DNA of 64,000 nt from Ampullimonas aquatilis. Its GTDB lineage: Bacteria; Pseudomonadota; Gammaproteobacteria; Burkholderiales; Burkholderiaceae_D. The stretch covers positions 1,798,001-1,862,000 of the forward strand of contig NZ_CP183834.1 of NCBI RefSeq assembly GCF_049675895.1, in the 5' to 3' direction. Below, one piece after another: positions 1 through 8,375 of this stretch. Every line of letters begins with the position of its first letter. The first letter of the stretch is position 1. Under the pieces are notes generated by a model. The model worked only from the letters and a program-made list of their open reading frames with translations. It did not search any database and was not told where the DNA came from. The position numbers were made by a program, and so were the translations under genes.

Positions 1-1317
1 GTGTTACTCAGAGATTTCTCGGCCGTACTGGAGCCCGCTGATGTGAACTTTTGCAAGGAGGTCGTGCTCCACTATGCGTCTACCCCCTTCAAGCAGGACT
101 ACAAATACCAAGTCGGCGACGGCATCGATGCAGCGATCGGGATACTTCCAGCGCTACTGAGAAGTTTTCCAGATGATGTCGACCACATTAAGGCAATCCT
201 CCTTCTCACCCTGCTCGACATAAATCCAATTAACATGTCTGACCAATTTAATAGCTATGCAGTCGCCGCAATAGCTGAAATCGGAAAGACGCATCCTGAT
301 GTAGTCAACACTCTATTCTCGGGATATCTCTACATTTACCCGATCTGGAAGCGCGTCTGCGATGCGGCCATAAAAGATAGACACGCCGGAAAGTGGTACC
401 GCATCTCTCACTTTGAGCTGATACGGCACTTCATTCAAGAGCACCAGGACGAGTTAGTTAGTGCGCTTGAAAGTGGCGTCGGAACCGACCAACTTCCTAC
501 GGCAGGAGCGCTTGACCACGAAGGTGTAGTTACCGCATTAGGGCTTCTTCCACTAGGCACTAACAACGCACACCATAAATCGTTCGCCATAGAAGCAACC
601 GCCGTTGTAATCCAAGGGTCGCAGCAGCGGCATCGAGAGAAAGAGAGGTTTGACTACAGTAAGCGGATTAGCTTTTACGAGAAATTTGCACAACTTGTAC
701 TGCATTCAAACGGCCCGGAAATTGCTCACTATATGAGTCCTGTATTGGAGCGGTTTGAAGACGTTGAGGACGCCGACAAGCTCCTCCAAGAGTTCATTCT
801 TACCGAAGATCGCACCCCCAGGTACGATGCCTTTTGGGCGGTATGGGAGCTCCTCTACCCGAAGATTGTGAAGTTGTGTCAATCAGGAGGAAATAAGTCC
901 AACATCGTCCACAATTACCTGCTTGCCTGGCCCTATTGGAGCAAAACCGCAAAACAATGGGGATCTTTAAGGGATAGGGAGAAGTCCTTCTTTGCCAGAG
1001 TAGCGACTGACATTGGGGGGCATCTTTCTGTGTTCTATTCGCTTGTAAAGTTCTTGAACGAGGTTGGTACGCCGTTCGTGTCCGACGGCATATTGTGGAT
1101 TAGTGGCATCATCGAGCGCAATCCGTCCTTATCGGGCGAGAACCTCGAAAAGAACACTGAGTACTACCTTGAGAACCTCATTCGCGGCTACGTGCTGAGT
1201 AACCGAGAGATGATTCGCCGAACAGTTCATGTGAAGCAAGCAGTATTGCGGATTTTGAATTTTTTACTTGAGCGCGGGTCGGTCACAGCGTATCTGACTA
1301 GGGAGCATATTCTGTAG
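1..1317 (+). CDS. Unrecognised helical protein, 3' part of a gene entering from the left edge
   Basis: An open frame of 438 codons begins at the first base (GTG) and ends with TAG at 1315-1317, so it probably starts outside the window. The translation is soluble, rich in alternating leucine-rich helices and aromatic residues, with no Walker, nuclease or zinc motif that I can see. It resembles the helical-repeat C-terminal part of a large sensor protein more than an enzyme. The base composition is clearly less GC-rich than that of the genes to the right, which points to a separate origin. A helical region of a STAND-type or other large defence protein is a guess only. I do not recognise the family. 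Confidence 0.5.
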   Translation: MLLRDFSAVLEPADVNFCKEVVLHYASTPFKQDYKYQVGDGIDAAIGILPALLRSFPDDVDHIKAILLLTLLDINPINMSDQFNSYAVAAIAEIGKTHPDVVNTLFSGYLYIYPIWKRVCDAAIKDRHAGKWYRISHFELIRHFIQEHQDELVSALESGVGTDQLPTAGALDHEGVVTALGLLPLGTNNAHHKSFAIEATAVVIQGSQQRHREKERFDYSKRISFYEKFAQLVLHSNGPEIAHYMSPVLERFEDVEDADKLLQEFILTEDRTPRYDAFWAVWELLYPKIVKLCQSGGNKSNIVHNYLLAWPYWSKTAKQWGSLRDREKSFFARVATDIGGHLSVFYSLVKFLNEVGTPFVSDGILWISGIIERNPSLSGENLEKNTEYYLENLIRGYVLSNREMIRRTVHVKQAVLRILNFLLERGSVTAYLTREHIL

Positions 1318-1534
1318 TTCGAGGGCGCAGCTCCGACAGGCGACCAGCTGCGAGGTTGGTCCCTTGTTAGCAAAACAAGGCTCCGGTTTACCGTCAGCTT
1401 CGCCACTTTGGGAGCTGCTCAGGAGCGAATTTCTTTCCAAAACCTTTAAATCAATAACCTAGAATAAGCACATTCTAACCACTTACTTCGGATAATCTCC
1501 CAAGCTATTGATTTATATAATTAAAAAATTTCCT

Positions 1535-1552
1535 CACTCCCACTCTATTGTT
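1535..1552 (-). other. Candidate attachment site: copy of the guaA 3' end
   Basis: Read on the minus strand, these 18 bases encode Thr-Ile-Glu-Trp-Glu followed by TGA, the C-terminal pentapeptide typical of GMP synthetase (GuaA). No guaA gene continues upstream: the preceding codons do not resemble GuaA. The 3' end of guaA is a known integration target for genomic islands, and a copy of the gene end without the gene is what the distal attachment site of such an island looks like. In that reading the element lies to the right of this point. The inference rests on a short match. Confidence 0.35.
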
Positions 1553-1752
1553 TCCGAGGCCTTAAAACCCGCATAAATGCTAGCTTTCTTGGTTGTCATC
1601 GCTCGCTTTTACCGTCATTTATACCGTCAAAAACAGAGCGCTTTTGCTGGCGCGGGAGATGCACTCGGTTTGCGCGGCAGCTACTCCAGCCCATCAATCA
1701 TCAACGAACGCTGCGAGCCAGCCAACCTGAAACTTTGGATTATTCTTCGTTA

Positions 1753-1769
1753 TCGTAGCACAACTACGA
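1753..1769. promoter_or_regulatory. AbiEi operator 1 (inverted repeat)
   Basis: The arms TCGTAG and CTACGA are perfect, separated by five bases. The surrounding bases match those of the second repeat 66 bp downstream, so the two form a pair. Paired inverted repeats bound by AbiEi are the known autoregulatory arrangement in AbiE systems. Confidence 0.7.
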
Positions 1770-1818
1770 CTAACGCACGCAAACAAAGCTTGGCAATTCT
1801 TTAAAATGATGGTAAATA

Positions 1819-1835
1819 TCGTAGCATGGCTACGA
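1819..1835. promoter_or_regulatory. AbiEi operator 2, overlapping the abiEi start codon
   Basis: Seven-base perfect arms (TCGTAGC and GCTACGA) are separated by ATG, and that ATG (1826-1828) is the start codon of abiEi. Binding here could block translation-start DNA and transcription elongation as well as the promoter. It is the stronger of the two repeats. Confidence 0.7.
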
Positions 1836-2563
1836 CTGAGCGAACTAAACTAAACTCCCTCTACAGGCAGTGGGCCCCGGGAATCCCCTTGACGTCGGAG
1901 GACCTGGCGGCATTGGGTGTCTCTGCGGACTTGGCCGTTCACTACGCGCGCGCTGGCTGGCTTACTCGCTTGGCACGCGGGGTGTACCGCCGCCCCAACG
2001 ATACGCTGGATCTCCATGCCTGCCTGATCCTGATGCAGCGCTCCGTCGAAGGACTGCATGTCGGCGGCAAGTCAGCCCTCGACTGGTACGGTGTGCGGCA
2101 GTATCTATCGCAGCAGTCCGTTCTGCATCTCTACGGCTGGACAACCGCCCGCCTCCCCGACTGGTTCACCGAGCGCTTCCCGGCGGAGTACCACCGCAAG
2201 CGCCTGTTCGATGAGCCACCCGCCGACCCGCTTCATGCCGGACCGTTCGAAAAGCGCAACGGCGCACCTCGGGTCTCGACACCAGAACGAGCGCTACTGG
2301 AAGTGCTCAGCGAGGTGGGCGTGCGTCAGCCGCTGCAGGAAGCACGCGAACTCGCCGAGAGTGCCTATGGCCTGCGTGCCGATGTACTGCGTGAATTGCT
2401 GCAGCGCTGCACCAGCGTCAAGACGGTGCGCCTGTGCCTGCAACTCGGACGCGAACTCGCCCTGCCCTGGGCCGCGAAGCTGGACCCCGCGCAACTGCCC
2501 ACCGGCAGCGCCCGCGCCTGGGTGTCCCGCTCGGCCGAGGGGCTGCTGGTGCTGAAGCCATGA
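1826..2563 (+). CDS. abiEi: AbiEi-family antitoxin and autorepressor
   Basis: The 245-residue protein has an N-terminal winged-helix DNA-binding domain (about residues 5-60, with the 'LTRLARGVYRRP' wing typical of AbiEi), followed by the AbiEi antitoxin core. AbiEi proteins neutralise the AbiEii nucleotidyltransferase without a stable complex (type IV system) and repress their own operon. The start at 1826 lies inside an inverted repeat. The stop overlaps the next start as ATGA, so antitoxin and toxin are translationally coupled. The role follows from the family and from the gene order antitoxin then toxin. Confidence 0.9.
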   Translation: MATTERTKLNSLYRQWAPGIPLTSEDLAALGVSADLAVHYARAGWLTRLARGVYRRPNDTLDLHACLILMQRSVEGLHVGGKSALDWYGVRQYLSQQSVLHLYGWTTARLPDWFTERFPAEYHRKRLFDEPPADPLHAGPFEKRNGAPRVSTPERALLEVLSEVGVRQPLQEARELAESAYGLRADVLRELLQRCTSVKTVRLCLQLGRELALPWAAKLDPAQLPTGSARAWVSRSAEGLLVLKP

Positions 2564-3474
2564 ACCAGACCTACCTCGATACCGCACGCCTGCTGACCCA
2601 GGTCGCGCCGCTCGTTTTTGTGGACGACACCTTCGCCCTCAAGGGCGGCACCGCGATCAATCTGTTCATCCGCGACATGCCGCGCCTGTCGGTCGATCTG
2701 GACCTCGTGTTTCCCGATCACAGCCTGCCGCGCGACGAGGCGCTGGCTCGCATCAATGAAGCCATCCAGCAGTCTGCGGAGCGTCTGAAGGCTCGGGGCT
2801 TTCAAACCCATGTGCTCGCGACGGCCGATGCCGGCGAAACCAAGCTGCTGGTGCGCCGTGCGGGCATTGAGGTCAAGGTCGAAGTCAATTTCGTGATGCG
2901 CGGCACCGTCTACCCAGTCCGCAGCATGGCCTTGACACCCCTGGCCCGCGATACCTTGCTGGCCGACCTCGAAATTCCAGTGGTGTCGCTGGAGGACGTG
3001 TATGGCGGCAAGCTCGTCGCCGCCATGGACCGTCAGCATCCCCGCGACTTGTTCGACGTTATGCAGTTGTTCGCGCATGAAGGCATCACCACCGGTATCC
3101 GGCGCGCCTTCGTGGTCTACCTCGCCAGCCACAACCGACCCGTTCACGAAGTGTTGTTCCCAGCCATGCGCGACATCGGCCAGGACTACGAACGCAACTT
3201 CAAAGGCATGACCACCGAGCCGGTTGAACTGGCTGCGCTACTGGCCGCACGCGAACGAATGGTGCAGGAACTTCAAAGTGGCCTGGATGCAGATGAACGC
3301 CGCTTTTTGTTGTCCCTCGTTAATGGCCGCCCGGAATGGCCGTTGCTGGGAATCGCGCACGCCGAACACCTGCCCGGGATTCGCTGGAAGCTGCACAACC
3401 TCGCGCAACTGGAACGCAAGAGTCCGGGGAAGTTCGCTGAGCAGGCTGAAGCACTTGCGCAACGGCTGGGTTAG
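2560..3474 (+). CDS. abiEii: AbiEii-family nucleotidyltransferase toxin
   Basis: This 304-residue protein belongs to the AbiEii/DUF1814 nucleotidyltransferases, which arrest growth by adding nucleotides to RNA targets such as tRNA 3' ends. The nucleotidyltransferase motif I, 'LKGGTAINLF' near residue 30, and the metal-binding 'DLDLVF' near residue 47 are both present. The ATG at 2560 overlaps the abiEi stop by four bases; the longer frame upstream is a shadow. The length is normal for the family. Function in phage abortive infection or island maintenance is inferred from known AbiE systems. Confidence 0.9.
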   Translation: MNQTYLDTARLLTQVAPLVFVDDTFALKGGTAINLFIRDMPRLSVDLDLVFPDHSLPRDEALARINEAIQQSAERLKARGFQTHVLATADAGETKLLVRRAGIEVKVEVNFVMRGTVYPVRSMALTPLARDTLLADLEIPVVSLEDVYGGKLVAAMDRQHPRDLFDVMQLFAHEGITTGIRRAFVVYLASHNRPVHEVLFPAMRDIGQDYERNFKGMTTEPVELAALLAARERMVQELQSGLDADERRFLLSLVNGRPEWPLLGIAHAEHLPGIRWKLHNLAQLERKSPGKFAEQAEALAQRLG

Positions 3475-3652
3475 GTCCGCGCCTTGCTGGCGGATGTCGG
3501 GCGGTGAGATGCTTCGAGTGCCTTACCAGCATCGCGCCGAATCCGCGCAAGCCGGATGTGCTGGCCAGTTGAACAATCCGCTCGGTGGCATAGCGGCATC
3601 ACGCGATTGCTCAGTAAATTAGGCACAAACATCAATAACACCTAATGTTTTA

Positions 3653-3671
3653 GGGAAACACCGAACAAGCC
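3653..3671. repeat. IS5-family left terminal inverted repeat
   Basis: It starts GGGAAACACCGAA and pairs with the complement at the right end (4821-4839). It marks the exact left boundary of the insertion sequence. Confidence 0.85.
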
Positions 3672-3786
3672 CTCGCATCGTAACGACCTGAGAGCGAATT
3701 GAAGGGAAATGGTGAAGCGAAACAGAATGTCATCGTCAGCGATACCTCGTATAAGGCAGGAAGCGGGGAATTTCCCCATTTCCCGC

Positions 3787-4752
3787 TCATATCGGACGCA
3801 CCTCTCCTATCAGTGGTCGTCCCCACTTGACGAGATTGATCATCGCCAGCATGGCGAAAGCGCGGTTGGCGTTTTTGGCCAGGCCGCGATAGCGGGTCTT
3901 GGTGAAACCCCACAGCCGCTTCAAGGTCAGGAACGGATGCTCAACCTTGGAACGGACTGCGGATTTACGCCGATTGGTTTCTCTGTCTGCATCGGAGAGC
4001 GGACTGTTCCGATAGGCCCGCTTGTTGGTGAAGTCCTTTGCCTGCGGCGCAAGCTGCTTGAGGCGTTCTCTCTGCTCCTTGCCACGGTAGGCGCTGTCGC
4101 CGTAGAAGCGGGTCTCGTTGCCATGCAGCAGGTTCGGCACTTCATGGCGGTCATGCACGTTGGCTGCGGTGACGCTGGCGCTATGAATCAGGCCACTGGC
4201 ACTATCGACACCGATATGCACCTTCATACCAAAGTGCCACTGGTTGCCCTTCTTGGTCTGATGCATTTCCGGATCGCGCGCTTTGTCCTGGTTCTTGGTC
4301 GAGGGTGGGGCGGCAATCAGCGTCGCATCAACGATGGTGCCACCGGAGAGGCGCAGGCCGTTTTGCATCAGCAACTCGCCGACCTTGACGAAGATCGCCG
4401 TGCCAAGACCATGGGCTTCGAGCAGATGACGAAAGTTCGCCAAGGTCGTGGCGTCAGCGATGGACTCGTCGCCGAGGTCGAAGCCACAGAAATCCCGGAA
4501 CAGGGCGATGTCGTAGAGTGCTTCCTCGCAAGCTTCGTCGGCGAGGTTGAACCAGTTGGCGATACAGTACATGCGCAGCATTCGTTCCAAGCCAATCGGC
4601 GGCCGGCCGTTACCCGCCTTGGGGTAGTGCGGCTCTATCAAGGTGCAGATTGCCGACCACGGCATCAGCCGCTCCATCTCCGCCAGGAATTCCGCTTTCC
4701 GCGTCGGCCGCCCAGGTTTCTCGAAGCCCGTCGCCAGTGTCATTTGCTTCAT
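3787..4752 (-). CDS. IS5-family DDE transposase
   Basis: The 321-residue protein moves the surrounding insertion sequence by cut-and-paste DNA transfer. An N-terminal DUF772-like region (residues about 50-110) is followed by the DDE domain. The first Asp is in 'GTIVDATLI', the second in 'FYGDSAYRG' and the Glu in 'SKVEHPF', with the Y-R-K spacing typical of IS5-family transposases. No frameshift or stop is seen, so the element may still be active. The start ATG (4752) lies about 90 bases inside the right inverted repeat. Confidence 0.95.
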   Translation of the reverse strand: MKQMTLATGFEKPGRPTRKAEFLAEMERLMPWSAICTLIEPHYPKAGNGRPPIGLERMLRMYCIANWFNLADEACEEALYDIALFRDFCGFDLGDESIADATTLANFRHLLEAHGLGTAIFVKVGELLMQNGLRLSGGTIVDATLIAAPPSTKNQDKARDPEMHQTKKGNQWHFGMKVHIGVDSASGLIHSASVTAANVHDRHEVPNLLHGNETRFYGDSAYRGKEQRERLKQLAPQAKDFTNKRAYRNSPLSDADRETNRRKSAVRSKVEHPFLTLKRLWGFTKTRYRGLAKNANRAFAMLAMINLVKWGRPLIGEVRPI

Positions 4753-4820
4753 CGTTTCGCCTCACGTGATCAATCTGCATCGTCTGACAGCATGACAATC
4801 AATTCGTTCACTTCAGGTGG

Positions 4821-4839
4821 GACTTATTCGGTGTTTCCC
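4821..4839. repeat. IS5-family right terminal inverted repeat
   Basis: This is the complement of the left end. The sequence CGGTGTTTCCC ends at 4839 and is followed by TA, matching the TA just before 3653. Confidence 0.85.
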
Positions 4840-5148
4840 TAGACACTTTATGAGCCAATCCCGCACGCCGACCTTGCGATTGTGATCGTTATATTTTTCG
4901 CGCCGTCCGTTTCTCTTGAAGACTCAGGTTGCGCGAAAAATATCATTCGCCGGACGGCATCGACTCGCGGAAGTCGAATTGGCATAGATAGGCTCGGTCT
5001 GCTTTGGCAGCTTCGCACGCAAGCTAGTTCTAGCGATTGCCTACGGATCTGAAACTACGTGCTCACAGCGCGGCGTCAATCACGGCACAGGCATACCGAA
5101 AGCGAATCAATACCGCGATCAACAGCAAATTTTCTACGTCGGCAGCTT
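4840..5148. other. Non-coding gap with interleaved inverted repeats
   Basis: About 310 bases follow the IS and precede the 3' end of the HEPN gene. No coding frame is supported. Perfect 13-base arms at 4891-4903 (ATATTTTTCGCGC) and 4931-4943 face each other. A second pair (CCGTCCG near 4903-4909 and CGGACGG at 4951-4957) is interleaved with the first. The function is unknown: it could be a terminator for the TIR module arriving from the right, a recombination site or the remnant end of a mobile element. Confidence 0.5.
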
Positions 5149-6633
5149 CTAGAGAACAGCCCTTCCCGCGTAGGTCGGCAAGGTCATCGGCATTGCGAGT
5201 CCTCTGTCTGATTCGGACCGCAACTGCTCTTCCCTCCCAATGGCCAGGGACAAATAGATCAGAGACGCACGCGCCAAGCGAACCATCGTGAAGGTGCGTT
5301 CACGGAACGAGTCCACCGTGCAGGTTTCGAGAATGCCCGAGGGGTGTCCTGCATCAAACTCCCGAAGGATCAGACAACGATGCTCAAGGGCGTTGCGCAA
5401 CTGGTTGAGTTCAGCTGCCTCTGGCGCAATGGCGTCTGGCTCTGCGGGTTCGCTCCCCACAATGTCGAAAGCCAGCCAGTACAGGCCTCGCAATGACCAG
5501 TTCGGTTGCTCGGCGAATTCTGGACGAATTGACCGCCCGTCTTTGGCCAACCAAACATTGCGCAAATTGACCCGCTCTGGTTTTTCGCCAAGCTGGAAAT
5601 ATGCGTTGATGAAACCCGCGACTTTGTCCAGCAGACTGTATGCAACCCGGAATGCCAGCCGGAGCTTCTCAAGCCCGGCCCCAAACGCAGAATAGTCCAG
5701 CGTGTCGACGAGCATCAATTCGTGATCGGCGAAATGTCGCCCCTTTCCCTCACCTGCTTCAAACAAAAGCAGTCGGGCCGCGGCATACTCCTGCTTTAGC
5801 TGGTTGAACCACGCGATGAACTGGGGAGGTTCTCCGATCGGTGATCGGTAGCTTGGCAAACCGAATCGATCGGTTGCAGCGATAGCTTGTCGGCCCAGAA
5901 CATTGAGCGGGTTCAGGAACAGTTGGTGGTTCAACGCCCACTGCCGATAAGCCCGCTCTCGCTTGGAGCGGCCAAGCGAGTAGTTGTCCAGATCGAGCGA
6001 GCGAATCGCCTCCACGTCAATCATGGTCGAGATCTGCTCCGACATCGCAAGAAACTGCTCACGCACCCCAACGTATGGGCCATCCCAGATAGCGTCGGCC
6101 CCAGCAGCAATCATCAGGTCATCATGAGCGCCGAGCAATGCAAGACCAGAGTGGCCATCGTCGTGCAATGCCCGCGCGAAGTCTATGCGCGCTTGGCCAC
6201 GGTTGCCCAACGCCATGGCAAAGCGAGGCACCTGCGCAAGAACGGTATCGTATAGGCCAAGCGCTTCAACGCTGCGTCCAAGATGATTGAGGCTGTTACC
6301 AAGATTTGTCGTGATCTGCGCACGGACAATCCAATTCAGCTCTTCGAAGCCGACATTGTTTCGAGCACGACGCAGGAAAAGAATTTCGCGCTCGCGGTGC
6401 GGCTGACGCCAACTCCAGTTCAGTGCATCCTGCGCCGACCTTAGCGCGGCTTGGATGTTGGCGCGGTAGTACCAAAGAACCGATGTGCGTGCACCCTGGC
6501 TACTCTTTAGTTGGTCTGCGCAATGCTCATCCAACTGCACCAGTGTGTCGCGATCACCTTGGTCGGACGCCGCATCGATCCGTGTGGCAAGACCATCAAG
6601 GTCGTTAGGGATTCCGCCGCGCTTAGCAGTCAC
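5149..6633 (-). CDS. LA2681-like HEPN-domain protein, last gene of the TIR module
   Basis: The 494-residue protein has an N-terminal region that looks like TPR helices (residues about 20-180, with 'LGNSLNHLGRSVEALGLY') and a C-terminal helical domain containing R413-N414...H418 ('RNALEH'). This matches the R-x4-H motif of HEPN ribonucleases and resembles the LA2681-type HEPN family, which is often found near TIR proteins. HEPN effectors cleave RNA, often tRNA, after activation. It lies 36 bases downstream of a TIR gene in the same orientation, and I infer that it is the effector or target of TIR signalling. No catalytic activity can be proven from sequence alone. Confidence 0.7.
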   Translation of the reverse strand: MTAKRGGIPNDLDGLATRIDAASDQGDRDTLVQLDEHCADQLKSSQGARTSVLWYYRANIQAALRSAQDALNWSWRQPHREREILFLRRARNNVGFEELNWIVRAQITTNLGNSLNHLGRSVEALGLYDTVLAQVPRFAMALGNRGQARIDFARALHDDGHSGLALLGAHDDLMIAAGADAIWDGPYVGVREQFLAMSEQISTMIDVEAIRSLDLDNYSLGRSKRERAYRQWALNHQLFLNPLNVLGRQAIAATDRFGLPSYRSPIGEPPQFIAWFNQLKQEYAAARLLLFEAGEGKGRHFADHELMLVDTLDYSAFGAGLEKLRLAFRVAYSLLDKVAGFINAYFQLGEKPERVNLRNVWLAKDGRSIRPEFAEQPNWSLRGLYWLAFDIVGSEPAEPDAIAPEAAELNQLRNALEHRCLILREFDAGHPSGILETCTVDSFRERTFTMVRLARASLIYLSLAIGREEQLRSESDRGLAMPMTLPTYAGRAVL

Positions 6634-6669
6634 GGCCTACCCGACGAGCGGCGTGAATACATCGGGATG

Positions 6670-7251
6670 TCAACCAGCCCAAGCGGCAAAGTTGTTGTAC
6701 CCATCATCCCCAGACCAACAATAGATCTTGTAGCCCAGCGACGAAAGCTTGAAGAGCTTCCCCCATCGCTGCTCAGCAGCGGTATTTTTTAGTGTGTAGC
6801 CCGACACCTTCGCGTAGGCCACCCACTTCCCGTCTTTGGCTTCGAAGACCTCGACCTTCTTGCCATCGTCGCTGTACTTCAAGGCCAGATAGTCGAATGG
6901 GTTGGGGCCATTCGACTTTGTTAGTCGATCCTTACCCTTGATCTGATTGATGTGAACCGCGAAAACACGGTTTCCTCTACAGAGGCTCTTGATAATCTCG
7001 TAGCGCACCCAGGGACGCGCATAGGTCTGACTTCCAACGAGGACACACGTCGCGGAGGTGTTGTCCAGCGCACCGTTGATCAATCTCGTCAGCCCGAGAT
7101 CGTTCGTTTTCTGCGCTTCTTCCCAGATCGAAGCGTCAAAGTATCCAGCTTCCTCGCGATCTACTTTTGCGACCCAATGCTTGCGGACGACATTGGCCCG
7201 AAACTCAATCACGTCCTTGTAGTGGAAACTGAAAAAAACTCTTTTGGCCAT
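6670..7251 (-). CDS. ThsB-like TIR (DUF1863) protein, copy 1
   Basis: This 193-residue protein begins 'MAKRVFFSFHYKDV', the signature of the ThsB/DUF1863 (MTH538-like) TIR family of Thoeris systems. The probable catalytic Glu is in 'PWVRYEIIKS', after a 'CVLVGSQTYAR' strand. ThsB proteins sense phage and make a cyclic ADP-ribose signal from NAD+. The C-terminal part after residue 125 is longer than in the neighbouring copy. The gene starts 2 bases after the upstream TIR gene stops, so they are co-transcribed. No ThsA (SIR2-SLOG or macro-TM effector) is present nearby. The family call is strong and the pathway is inferred. Confidence 0.88.
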   Translation of the reverse strand: MAKRVFFSFHYKDVIEFRANVVRKHWVAKVDREEAGYFDASIWEEAQKTNDLGLTRLINGALDNTSATCVLVGSQTYARPWVRYEIIKSLCRGNRVFAVHINQIKGKDRLTKSNGPNPFDYLALKYSDDGKKVEVFEAKDGKWVAYAKVSGYTLKNTAAEQRWGKLFKLSSLGYKIYCWSGDDGYNNFAAWAG

Positions 7252-7253
7252 GG

Positions 7254-7742
7254 TTAGCGGCTCGCAATAGCAGCTTCAATCCACTGCCCGATGTTCTGGC
7301 TGATGTACGCATAGACATCGCCACTGGCGGTGTAGGGCGGGTCATAGAGCTTCACGGCCGCCGACAACTTGCGTCCGTCTTTCAACGTGAACTGATCGAA
7401 CGGGTTGCTGCCAGCAACCGTCGCCTGCTGGCTATGATCAAGAAGACGGTGGATGCGAATGCCAAAGAGTCCTTTATTTCCATCGTTCCAGGACTTCTCG
7501 ATTTCGTACTTGACCCACTGACGGCTTGCTGTTTCGGCACCAACCAGCACGATGGTGCAGCTTCGTCCGGTCAGTTGTTCGTCAATCCATCTGCGGATTG
7601 CCGCGTCACCACCGCGCTTCACTTCTTCCCACTTGTTGTCGGTGGCCGAGGGGTTGCCCTCGACGACGCCAATATTCCGAACTTGAGATGCGCGCCAGAC
7701 ATCGCGTTGGTAGTGAAAACTGAAAAATGCCCTGCGCGCCAT
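7254..7742 (-). CDS. ThsB-like TIR (DUF1863) protein, copy 2
   Basis: The 162-residue protein starts 'MARRAFFSFHYQRDV' and carries the Glu-bearing 'QWVKYEIEKSW' segment, both typical of ThsB-type TIR enzymes. It is a divergent paralogue of the preceding copy, not a recent duplicate. Multiple ThsB genes in one Thoeris locus are known and are thought to recognise different phages. The gap to the SLOG gene upstream is 15 bases. The expected product is an ADP-ribose-derived messenger made in the cytoplasm on infection. Confidence 0.87.
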   Translation of the reverse strand: MARRAFFSFHYQRDVWRASQVRNIGVVEGNPSATDNKWEEVKRGGDAAIRRWIDEQLTGRSCTIVLVGAETASRQWVKYEIEKSWNDGNKGLFGIRIHRLLDHSQQATVAGSNPFDQFTLKDGRKLSAAVKLYDPPYTASGDVYAYISQNIGQWIEAAIASR

Positions 7743-7757
7743 ACCGGCCTCCTTGAG

Positions 7758-8372
7758 TTAACTATTGTCGTTCGTCGATTGATGCGTGATTGCGCCTTGC
7801 CTCGGCGAAGAGGCCAGTTCCGAGTGAAACAAACGGGCGAAATCCACGCTGAAAAGTGCAGACTCGTTGGAAATTCCGATCCGTTCGGCAAGTTGGCGCG
7901 CAGCGCCGCCGGGTGCTGCAACTGCCAGAGTTTTTGCATTAGGATGAAAATGCCCAAACAGATCAAACTCCGCTTCGACGCCCTCCATGCCGCCAATGAA
8001 CACAGCCGCGGTCAGATCGGATCGCGATAGCATGGCTTCCCGCATGCTCAAAAGACTGGCCTCCCTGTCATTGGGCACTGCATCGACAAACACGACATTG
8101 CCGAAGTTTTTGTTCTCGTCAGGGAATCGGTCCTCAAAAAACCGGCTCTGGTACAGCACGACCGACTTTGCGTAGTCGATTCCGAGGTCCTCGCAGATGG
8201 ACCAGATCATCGGCGTGATGGCGGGATGCCCGCCCCAGACTATCCGCTGAGTCTTGATCACGGCCATCACTAGTTCACGGACGGCGCATTGAATCAAAAA
8301 TGGGTCGGCCGTTTCATGGTAGTTGCCTCGGCCAACCAACGGCACACTGGCGGACAGAAAGATAGCGCCCAT
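7758..8372 (-). CDS. Stand-alone SLOG-domain protein (SLOG cluster 3-like)
   Basis: A 204-residue single-domain protein. The N-terminal strand 'MGAIFLSASVP' and the loop 'VWGGHPAITPMIW' (residues about 45-57) match SLOG Rossmann-like domains, which bind nucleotide messengers. A glycine-rich second half ('AVFIGGMEGVEAEF') completes the fold. In Thoeris, the SLOG domain of ThsA is the messenger sensor and is fused to the effector. Here it is separate and sits between TIR genes, 3 bases after one and 15 before the next. I infer that it receives the TIR product and passes the signal to another protein, possibly the HEPN protein. Confidence 0.8.
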   Translation of the reverse strand: MGAIFLSASVPLVGRGNYHETADPFLIQCAVRELVMAVIKTQRIVWGGHPAITPMIWSICEDLGIDYAKSVVLYQSRFFEDRFPDENKNFGNVVFVDAVPNDREASLLSMREAMLSRSDLTAAVFIGGMEGVEAEFDLFGHFHPNAKTLAVAAPGGAARQLAERIGISNESALFSVDFARLFHSELASSPRQGAITHQSTNDNS

Positions 8373-8375
8373 CTC

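Larger units (their letters stand above)
1318..1825. other. AT-rich gap without a convincing gene; possible element boundary and AbiE promoter
   Basis: About 500 bases separate the first gene from abiEi. The centre (about 1440-1545) is strongly AT-rich. It contains the guaA-like 3' end described separately, and the right third carries the AbiEi operators. A 75-codon frame at 1577-1804 lacks a good ribosome site and family-like composition, and I do not call it a gene. Confidence 0.5.
3653..4839 (-). mobile_element. IS5-family insertion sequence, 1187 bp, apparently intact
   Basis: Imperfect terminal inverted repeats begin GGGAAACACCGAA at 3653 and end with the complement at 4839; the match extends over about 19 bases with two mismatches. 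TA flanks both ends, which may be a short target duplication, but a 3-4 bp duplication is not visible. One full-length transposase gene fills the element. It sits between the first AbiE operon and the TIR module and does not obviously break a gene. Confidence 0.9.

Noticed and set aside
1577..1804. 75-codon frame in the left gap
   Set aside because: No ribosome site, low-complexity composition and it overlaps the AbiEi operator; not a convincing gene.
3709..4842. Long plus-strand frame opposite the transposase
   Set aside because: Antisense shadow of the IS5 transposase; the DDE motifs are on the minus strand.
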